Shown here piece by piece: positions 15,969-22,564 of a stretch of DNA of 22,564 nucleotides. This stretch comes from Hypsibius dujardini (taxonomy: Eukaryota; Tardigrada; Eutardigrada; Parachela; Hypsibiidae). Location: the NCBI GenBank assembly GCA_001579985.1, contig LRSR01014183.1, positions 1 to 22,564 of the forward strand, given 5' to 3'. Every line of letters starts with the position of its first letter. The first letter of the stretch is position 1. The notes under the pieces are model-generated. The model had not been told where the DNA came from. It made no database searches and was given only the letters and a program-made list of their open reading frames with translations. A program made the translations under genes and the position numbers.

Positions 15969-18900
15969 TTATCTGCCCGCCTGTTTGTCCCTCTGTCTGG
16001 CTGTTCCCTGTGTCTGTCGTCGGTTGTCACGCTGTCTTTATAAAATTGTCTGAAACTGCTCAGACAGCCCTCTCCGTTTTGTATCTAATGCCCTCTACCT
16101 GTCTGTCTGTCTTGTTCCTCTGTTTCGATTGTCTGTGACGTAGGTTGTCCGTCTGTTGTGAGTGTGTCTGCACTCTTGTGTACATGCAGTATCTTTTTCG
16201 GTGCGTTTATTTAGAATGTGTTGTTGTTACTATTGGCGGTAAAAGCGGAGTTGATAAAAGGATGGAAGAAAAAATACGGCGAAACCGTTTTTGAGATCGG
16301 TTCAACGAGATAGGTAGATAAGGAGCGTTTATCAAGGGTAGAGGGAACTCCGGTGATCTGAGGTCGTTCGCATCGGGTCAGACAGCAGTCAGTCAGGCAG
16401 AGGACAAACGGATAGATGCATGATGAAAAACAGAGTGTATCTTGTGAGTCTGCATTGGTTGATTGTAGTTTAATTGCGCTAACTGTGTTTGTTTGTCTGT
16501 CTGTCTCTCTGCCTGTTACATACCTGTCTATCTGTGTATAATGCCTGTCTATCTTGTCTGTCTGTCGGTTTGCCTACCTCTGATCGATTGTGTTTGTCAG
16601 TGTCTGCTATCTTCCTGGAGATGTATTCCACTCTCCCCCTTCTCATACATATAATTGTGTAATTGCGATTTAGTCTCTTCAGGTATTTTTCGCCGCAATC
16701 AGAAGGAGACGAAGAGAGTCTTTCCCGAGGACCATGCGATCGCATTCTGGGAATCTTTTCCTTACACCCAACATACTACTGCCTTGTCTGCCTGCCTGCC
16801 TGTCTGTCTGCTGCTGAAAAATCCGCCAGATGGATGCGAGATGAGTCTGTTTTAATTTCCGGCCTGAGATATTTATCCCACCAGGTTCTCCTCACTCCTT
16901 GCATGTCTTGAAGTGTCTGTAAGAGGGGATGAGGGAAGAGAGAAGAGGAAGGAGGAAGGAGGAAGGGAAGGAAGACTTCACTTTTCTCTCCCACTCACTC
17001 ACAAACACAGACACACCTGAGGAACTTATTGATTTCGCTTTCAGAGGTAGCTCTGTCTGCCTGCCTGTGATGTAATGGACAGGTCTTTCCCTCTGCTTGA
17101 GATCCGTCTCTCTTTCGATGGACGGTTTTCTCGTCGGCAGTCTTTGTCTCTCAGTGTGCTAATTTAAATGTGCGGTGAGGGTGACTTGACTGTCTGTCTG
17201 CGTCTATGACTGCTACGCGAGAGGTTAGTTCGCCCTCACCGCAATGAGGTCTCTATGATTGTGTGGACATAAATGGTTACAGTTATAGACGAGATTCGTT
17301 ACTCTTTTACTGGGGAATTATGGAAGAAGTCGATCGAGAGGCTAGCCACAGGCACACACGGCGGTCCGCGGCGGCGTTATCAGACTTGAGAGGTGGATTG
17401 CGTGATAAGAACTGCAAGAGAGAGAGAGAGATATGACGTGATGACGGTTTTCCTCAATGGGCTCTCTCGCACTTCTCGACCGCCAGCCAGGTGTCCGAAA
17501 AAATTGATGAATTTCTGTGCAATCGACTCTTGTGATTGGTTAGAGAGAAGTTATGACTGGAGGTGCACATAAAGTTGGCTGAATTTGTTGGTGTCTATCT
17601 GTTTGTCTGTCTGTAGGTCTGCCTATCTGTTTCAGTATTTGTCTTTCTATATTTCTTCTGCTTATCTGTCTGTTCGTTTGTTTGTATGTCTCTTTCCTTG
17701 TCTATCTACATGCCTGCTTGTCTGCCTGCTTGTCTGTCTTGCCTCTACCCGCATATCTGTTTATCTGTCTGCTTGCATGTCTATTTTGCCTCTCTACCCG
17801 CGTATCTATTTGTCTGTCTCCTTGTCTCTTTGCATATATGTCTTGTTTGCCTGCCTGTTTATGAGACAAGCTTGTCTGTTTTCTCTTTGCCTGCCTGCCT
17901 GGCTCTCTGTCTTCTTGTCTCGCTGCCTGTCTGTCTGCCTGCTTCTTTGTCTTGTCTCTCTGCCGGTCTGTCTGTCTGTCTGGTTGTCTTTTTCTTTCCT
18001 TTTTTACCATTGGATCGATTACTATAGAGTGGTCAACTAGTGTATTTAACACGGACTTCACCGGGAGCGCCCCCTGAATCGGCAGTTGCATCTGCGCTCG
18101 CGCGGATTTTGATTAAGCCCGGCGACCTCATTTCCATTGTGTGTGACGGAAATAAGCGCACGAAATTCGATCGAGGGAAGGAGAAAGAAAGCTGTCGTGC
18201 TGTCTTTGCTTTTTGACTGGCCAGTGGAGAAAGAAAGAGACAGACTTTAGAGCCAAGTGGACGCTCAGGCAGGCTGTATTCTAATTCGGAATCGGTCCGT
18301 TCGGTCGCGTGCTTGGTGTTTCTCTGCGGTGGGAAAGTTTCTCTCAGATGACCGTCTCTCATCGAAGTTGAGAATTGTATTTTTTTTCGCAGAGACGACG
18401 AACAACGGCATCACGAGCATTATATCTGATTTATAGGACTAATGAAAAATGTAAATATAAAATATTATATTTGAAATTAAGGCGTGAATAAAATTAATTT
18501 GATTTACTTTGAAATTAATTGTATTAACATTAAAATAATATTTACAATTATTATTTACAATATTATACAATGTAATACTATTAATATTAACATATTATTT
18601 ACAATTAATTATTTGATTTGCAGTAAATAAAGTATCCTTTAATTTAACATTTAACAATAACTTTAGAACAATTTAAGTGAGAAAATAGGGTCGTATGTAT
18701 TATTTTAAGTTCATTGGGCATCACGTTTTGGTAGCTGTGTTGTGAGTGGATAGCGGATAGCGATCAGAGCGAGGTGTGAAAGAGGCACGTGTCGTGACAT
18801 TGTCTTATTGTAATGGTGTGTTTGTCTAGTCGACACTGAGTGGGTGTTAATTACTCACAACAATTCACTCTCCTTTTGTTTGATGATGAGCTCTCTGCTA

Positions 18901-21900
18901 ATCCATGCTAATCACACCGATGAATGGGGAGGGCAAGTAGGGTTACTTCTGATCTCATGCGATCAGGAATTTCAATCCACGGTGGGGCACTCATCTGTGT
19001 GTTTGTCTATCTCTCTGTCTGTAACTGTATCTGTCTGTCTGTCTGTCTGTCTGCCTATCTGTCTAGCTATTGCATATGCGTTTGTCTGTCTGTTTGTCTG
19101 TCAGACCGTATGCCTGTTTATCTGTTTTCTAGCTGTCTGTCCTTACCCTACTATTTTTCCGCTCCGATTCATGCAGTGCGACTCGGATTTGGCACGTAGC
19201 ACTGCCTTTTCGCTCCCGGTTCCCCGGAGCTGGCAGAAAACGGGTTCCTGTCTGCGTGTGGTTGTGCCTGTATGGCCTGACTGACTCCCAGTCAATGTGC
19301 CAAAAATCAAAGATAATTATTTCCGACCACATATGGCTTCCGGCGACACGTCCCCTTATTCAGGCAGGCTTGTCGGGCAGGCAGACAGACATGTCAAGCA
19401 CAGAATCGGACAAAGTAAAACCGGACCTGTCGTTGGGAGATGTTAAGTGGAGCACACACACATAACTCAGAGCTTCTCCTTTTTTTAAATAGCCACCGAC
19501 CAGTTGAAGGGTGATTTCGCTCGCCGACAGACAGACAGGCGAGGGCATTGACTTTTAGCTCGGTCCGGCTTGACCAATGGAGAGAGCGAGAGAGAAGAGA
19601 AATGAGAGAGAAATTGGAGCAAATTTTGTTTTGAAATGAAATGGTCACTGGTCACTCCCGCGCCCTCTCTCTCTCTCACTCGTTGTCTGTGTGTGGACTG
19701 GACTGGTCAGTGGGTCACTTGGTCACACACGGCGCACACACTCGCTCGCTCACATTTTGCAGACAGACAGCCGGACAGTGAGCGGTCACTCACCCCGCTT
19801 GGCTCAATTGACCCAGTGAAAAGTAAAAGCACGCAGAGAAAGCGAGCGGTCACTCTTCCGATGGGTAGGCAGACCTGACGCAACTGGTGTGGGAGTCCTT
19901 CCTTTTTGGGTCACGCCGGTGTCAGCTAAGGTGATTCACGCATCGGAAGGAATATTGTTTTTGATTTTATTATCACACTGTTTGCATGCTAGTTGAGAAG
20001 ATTGTCTGTCTGTCTGTTGTCTGAATATCTGTGTCTCTCAATGATTGCCTGTTTGTCTGCCTGGCTATATAGCGTGTTTCTGTCTGTCTGTCTGTCTGTG
20101 CTTGTCTATCTGTTTTTTTCTGTCTTGTCTGCCTGTTGTTTATCTGGGTGCGTGCCTGCCATGTACAGTCCCTTACCTGATGATAATTGTGTGCCTTAAT
20201 GATCAGGAAATCCTTTCTCTGGACACTGGAATTAGGTCACTAATGACCGCGGCGGAAGACGTGAGGAAGGGGAGAGATGCACACAAGTTGTTTGTCTGGA
20301 TTCTCTCCTCTGCACAGGAGTCTTTCGTTATCTGACCACTGGCCAGCAGCCGGGCAGACATTATTGATTTGTCGAGTGGTGTTGTTGTCTGTCCGGTTGT
20401 GCAAGCTTATGTCTGTCTGTCTGCCTGTTTAAAGTGACCAGTGGTCACTGGGGCGCGCGCGCCCTTGAATAACAAGTTGTAAACACGTTCCACTGGTCAA
20501 CGTCCGGTCAAATTTACTCGCACAGACAAGGCAGACAGACAGACAGGGGATGTGGCCATTGGTCAGTTGAGAAGACTTGTTATTGCCGAAACGCGCGCAA
20601 TGGTGGTGCGCTTGTTTTGACCACTGGCCGGTCGTGGGAAGAAGGATGGTCACTTTTTGTCCGGCTGCCTGAGTGTGTGTGTATTCATGTCTGTGTCTGC
20701 TGGCCCTTGTCCACCACTCCGCTTTCCTTTCCCTGTGAGCATAACATATTTTGATCGCGCGCAGTTGCGTAAGGCATTGCAATCGGTTGATGAGCGCCAT
20801 TTACATTTCTGTTTTGTGAACGCTAAGCGTCGTGCCTGTGAAGTTGGAGTTTTCATGTCTGAATATAATCTTTTTTAAATGGGTGTCTGTAAAATTGTGT
20901 CTGCGGAAGGGAATTATTCTTCGGACCTTTTGATTTGAGGTAGTGTGTTGCGGGGGAGAATAGGATGTCTGAGACAGACAGACTGACAGACAGACAGACA
21001 CAGATACAGAGACACAGGCAGACGGACGTTTAAGTGGCTTAATTTTACGTGCTAATGTTTCTATCGTAACTGCTTTCGTTTGATTTGCTTGCCCATCATG
21101 TTTTATTTTTTTATTTTCGTGCTGCTTCCCGTTCATTCAGTTAACGCGTCCCTTCCCTTCACTCACACTCCTTACAGACACAGACTTGAGGAATTTCGCG
21201 TTTCTGTTCCCGTTCCTCCGTTCGCGTCCAATTCGGTTCTCCTCTCCTTCTCTCTCAAGACACGCACGTTTCGCTGACCGGTCCGTTCTTCTTCTCGTTC
21301 CAGGTGCGGCGGCAGCAGCCAGCTCCACCTCCACCTCTTCACAGCCATCTTCCTCGCAGATACGGCAGTCCTTACCTCCTCTGGACTCATCAGCTCCGCC
21401 GGACACGGTCTCCTGCGGCGCCTGTCTTACCGAGTTCCCCCTCGCAGATCTAGTCGCATTCATTAGGCACAAGGTTAACCGCTGCGATAAGGAGAACTCG
21501 CCCCGAGACAGACAACACAGACAACAGGAGCATTCGAAGTTACAGACATCGCAGACACAGGCGCGGGGAAGCGGTCGCCAGGTCTCCGAGTCACCGTGTC
21601 GTGCCGCATCCAAGCAGGAGACGTTTCGGGACGTTGAAATGGAGGAGGAAAGCGTGGTCGGTGGTGAGGGTCCGATGAACTTGTCTTTGACGACGACGGC
21701 AGGCAGAAAGGGTTCGTCAATGCTTGTGCCATTCATTCAATCAACCAACTCATCTAGCGGTTTGTCCTTAACCGACGACTTGAGGCGTTCCATGTGTGCC
21801 CCAACAGCTGGGTGCTCTATAATTATATTGTATGTAAACTTGAAAATTGGTTTTAATTTTAAAATGTCTGTGTTGGTTTGTGCAGTGGGGACACTTTTTT

Positions 21901-22564
21901 GGGCGGAATTTTGAAGAACCTGCAAGCCGGGTGATTTTTTTAAATTGTCTGACGCTGTTTTTTTTTGTTAATTCAATTTTTTATTTTGGTATGAATTTGA
22001 GAGATTGATTATAATTAAAGTGCATGGTTTCAATTGGTGTGGTGGAGAGATTTTTTTCTGGACGAAATTTTCCAGAGAATAGATGAAATCGTAAGATGTT
22101 TTTTCAATTGTCGTAAAATGTTCCGGATTTATTCTCCTTTTTCGTTTCATTGTTGAAGCACAAGTTTTTTTACAATATCCTGTTGGAAAATTTTGAGGGG
22201 AATCGTTTTGTACTGTATAGAATGTTGTTTGACACCAGGGGGCGGAGCTACAAGTCGTAATGGGACGTGACCGGAAGTATTGAATTGGTTGCGTGAATTT
22301 TAGCCTGTAGCCCCACCCCCTGATGTTGGAGGTCGATTCTATTGACGCCATTCGATTCAAAATTTATTTTTGCATGGGAGTGGTGGTGGATGAATTGCCG
22401 GAAAATGAGTTTTAGTCGAAGAACTGTGAAATTGTCTGATGGTGTCTTTAAACGTTGCCTAACCTAGTATTTTTTCTTCCCCTTGCAGAAATGGCCCGCG
22501 AATTCATCTGCCTCGGCTGCCGGAAGCCCTTCACGGACGCGTTGGACCTCCTCACTCATCTGCA
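13484..22564 (+). CDS. BCL11: BCL11-family zinc-finger repressor, 5' part; continues past the window
   Basis: Coding exon 1 is 13484-13541 (phase 1 donor CCAG|gtaagc). Exon 2 begins at 21304 (acceptor cgttccag) and ends at 21663 or 21759. The next exon begins at 22489 (acceptor ccttgcag) and is cut by the window edge. Exon 1 encodes MSKRSRKQDRPQP, close to the MSRRKQ-x-x-P N-terminus with which BCL11, SALL and FOG proteins bind RBBP4 in NuRD. Exon 2 has the CCHC finger CGACLTEFPLADLVAFIRHK-(VNRC), with the same spacing as the vertebrate BCL11 stretch [20 protein letters not shown]. The last exon starts a C2H2 finger, FICLGCRKPFTDALDLLTHL, corresponding to the vertebrate YTCTTCKQPF finger. The product should be a nuclear DNA-binding repressor. 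Later fingers are not in the window. Confidence 0.85.
13828..13890. promoter_or_regulatory. Perfect bZIP palindromes TGACGTCA and TTACGTAA
   Basis: TGACGTCA (full CRE) is at 13828-13835 and TTACGTAA (PAR/C-EBP type) at 13883-13890, both in a CpG-rich stretch less than 350 bp into BCL11 intron 1. A donor-like CG|gtgagt follows at 13897. Both are exact matches; function is inferred. Confidence 0.4.
14416..14575 (+). repeat. (TCTG)n-rich microsatellite in BCL11 intron 1
   Basis: A near-perfect TCTG run starts at 14418, is interrupted near 14440, and then decays to TGTCGTCTG, TGCC and similar units. Confidence 0.9.
15775..15803. promoter_or_regulatory. 16-bp perfect palindrome followed by TTATATAA
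   Basis: CCCTCCCTAGGGAGGG (15775-15790) is its own reverse complement, and TTATATAA follows at 15796-15803. AGGTGGCGCT, a CTCF-like word, lies at 15824-15833, and the TCTG array starts at 15840. It may be a TATA-type start site or the flank of the repeat element. Confidence 0.3.
15840..16102 (+). mobile_element. Copy 2 of the hairpin-core plus (TCTG)n repeat element, plus orientation
   Basis: A (TCTG)n array (15840-16015) is followed by the 41-nt core (16037-16077), which matches copy 1 with one substitution. The core contains a 6-bp perfect hairpin, GTCTGA-AACTGC-TCAGAC (16048-16065). Then come AGCCCTCTCCG and GTATCTAA followed by T. The array-core-CTRR order matches copy 1 once orientation is allowed for. 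The element does not appear to code for protein. Confidence 0.55.
16490..16575 (+). repeat. Short TCTG-rich tract
   Basis: Interrupted TCTG/TGCC units in BCL11 intron 1. Confidence 0.75.
16921..16976 (+). repeat. Polypurine tract, about 55 bp
   Basis: The stretch is almost entirely A/G, built of AGGAAGGAGG-type units with a single T. Such tracts can form triplex DNA; nothing more is claimed. Confidence 0.7.
17590..17990 (+). repeat. Long interrupted (TCTG)n tract, about 400 bp
   Basis: This is the longest tract in the window. TCTG, TGCC, TATC and TTTG units are mixed, and it is open in several frames as Cys/Leu/Ser-rich nonsense. An AGCGCCCCCT word (18066-18075, CTCF-like on the minus strand) lies about 75 bp beyond it. 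Confidence 0.9.
18420..18700. promoter_or_regulatory. AT-rich island with five forkhead-type motifs
   Basis: A sharp fall in GC content occurs inside BCL11 intron 1. GTAAATA is at 18451-18457 and 18623-18629, and TATTTAC at 18539, 18552 and 18596 (each inside TATTTACAAT). These fit the forkhead consensus RTAAAYA. The three TATTTACAAT copies may also be a local duplication. Confidence 0.35.
19000..19140 (+). repeat. TCTG-rich tract
   Basis: Interrupted TCTG units, including a clean run at about 19031-19054, in BCL11 intron 1. Confidence 0.85.
19642..20654. promoter_or_regulatory. Cluster of GGTCA/TGACC half-sites
   Basis: GGTCACT or close variants occur at 19642, 19649, 19704, 19712, 19720, 19783, 19847, 19907, 20234, 20333, 20433-20449, 20494, 20618 and 20647. 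Two form inverted repeats: GGTCA-CTAA-TGACC (20235-20248) and AGTGACCA-G-TGGTCACT (20433-20449). GGTCA is the core of nuclear-receptor half-sites. An enhancer is inferred, not shown. Confidence 0.4.
19999..20150 (+). repeat. TCTG-rich tract inside the GGTCA cluster
   Basis: Interrupted TCTG units, with a clean run at about 20080-20098. The GGTCA words stop at its edges and resume after it, suggesting the array lies within the cluster. Confidence 0.8.
20970..21025 (+). repeat. Short (CAGA)n tract
   Basis: CAGA units in plus orientation, opposite to most other tracts of the same intron. Confidence 0.8.
21304..21759 (+). CDS. BCL11: BCL11 coding exon 2 (CCHC zinc finger); 3' end uncertain
   Basis: It opens with an Ala/Ser/Thr/Gln-rich stretch (AAAAASSTSTSSQ), then the CCHC finger, then a Gln/Arg-rich segment and an acidic patch (VEMEEESVVG). 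Two phase-1 donors fit the acceptor at 22489: G|gtgagg at 21663/21664, stronger by consensus, and G|gtttgt at 21759/21760. Either gives the junction codon GAA. The longer form adds 32 residues including PMNLSL, a CtBP-binding-like motif. Confidence 0.75.
21760..22488 (+). other. BCL11 intron 2 (from the later donor), AT-rich
   Basis: No coding exon is recognised, although vertebrate BCL11A has a small additional exon in this part of the gene. It contains T-runs and a 22-bp imperfect inverted repeat at 22233-22325. Confidence 0.6.
22233..22325. repeat. Imperfect inverted repeat with CTCF-like arms
   Basis: The left arm (22233-22254) contains CACCAGGGGGCGGAGCTACA. The right arm (22304-22325) pairs with it at 18 of 22 positions, and all four mismatches are transitions. 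The spacer is 49 bp and includes ACCGGAAGT (ETS-type). It could be a decayed MITE or a convergent pair of CTCF-like sites. Confidence 0.6.
22489..22564 (+). CDS. BCL11: BCL11 next coding exon, truncated by the window edge
   Basis: It starts AA|ATG GCC CGC GAA, completing a phase-1 codon to GAA (Glu). The readable product is MAREFICLGCRKPFTDALDL plus LTHL, the first half of a C2H2 finger with C-x2-C and the first His. In vertebrate BCL11 the large last exon begins at the equivalent finger. Confidence 0.8.

Larger units (their letters stand above)
13542..21303 (+). other. BCL11 intron 1, 7.8 kb, repeat- and motif-rich
   Basis: The donor is G|gtaagc and the acceptor ttctcgttccag, and the phase is consistent. 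No coding exon was recognised inside. It holds at least seven TCTG/CAGA tracts, the second copy of the hairpin-core element, a CRE-type site, an AT-rich island (18420-18700) and a GGTCA half-site cluster (19640-20655). A GC-rich piece at 15420-15560 is open in one frame but matches nothing I know. Confidence 0.75.

Noticed and set aside
15826-16138. Overlapping open frames rich in Cys-Leu-Ser-Val
   Set aside because: They are translations of (TCTG)n in several frames. The same happens at 1064-1825, 6636-6859, 7827-8027, 10330-10511, 11130-11357, 17585-18040 and 19993-20199. The shared FIKLSETA-TALSVL ending of two of them reflects the repeated DNA core, not a protein family.
21186-21303. Open frame directly upstream of BCL11 exon 2
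   Set aside because: A good acceptor (ttctcgttccag) at 21303 and the phase-1 match with exon 1 explain the gene; the upstream frame is intron sequence open by chance.

Overview
The window is animal nuclear DNA, most likely from an invertebrate bilaterian. All three coding genes are split by GT-AG introns, the proteins are metazoan nuclear factors, and the non-coding DNA is filled with (TCTG)n/(CAGA)n tetranucleotide tracts. I cannot name the phylum from the sequence. No rRNA, tRNA, CRISPR array or bacterial-style operon was recognised. Most long open frames in the window (runs of Cys-Leu-Ser-Val or Asp-Arg-Gln-Thr) are translations of the microsatellites and are not genes. All family assignments come from reading the translations against remembered family sequences; no search was run.

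Layout. (1) 603-2405, minus strand: a three-exon gene for a 315-aa protein with an N-terminal Myb/SANT-like DNA-binding domain and a C-terminal charged coiled coil. It has no name that I recognise. (2) 2406-5281: non-coding, holding the upstream regions of the minus-strand gene and of INTS6, plus a pentanucleotide tract. (3) 5282-10734, plus strand: a complete 15-exon INTS6 gene (Integrator complex subunit 6, VWA domain). Every exon joins in frame to give 882 aa, against 887 aa for the human protein. (4) 10735-13483: the INTS6 3' UTR, a repeat element, and a CpG-rich promoter-like region. (5) 13484-22564 and beyond, plus strand: the first part of a BCL11 (BCL11A/B, fly CG9650) homologue. It has a very short first coding exon with a NuRD-recruitment-like N-terminus, a 7.8-kb intron, an exon with the CCHC finger, and the start of a further exon with a C2H2 finger cut by the window edge.

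How the genes relate. They do not form an operon or one pathway. Integrator acts on RNA polymerase II transcripts, BCL11 proteins are transcriptional repressors that recruit chromatin complexes, and the Myb/SANT protein is probably a DNA-binding factor. The neighbourhood may be simple chance synteny.

Most interesting non-genic signals. (a) A 41-nt core (40/41 identical) occurs twice in inverted orientation, once on each side of the BCL11 first exon. Each copy has a (TCTG)n array on the same side, a hairpin, and a CTRR-T sequence beyond it, which suggests a microsatellite-carrying Helitron-like element. (b) BCL11 intron 1 has a cluster of GGTCA/TGACC half-sites at 19.6-20.7 kb. (c) The same intron has an AT-rich island with five forkhead-like motifs at 18.45-18.63 kb. 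(d) BCL11 exon 2 has two competing donors of equal phase, which would include or skip a PMNLS (CtBP-like) motif.
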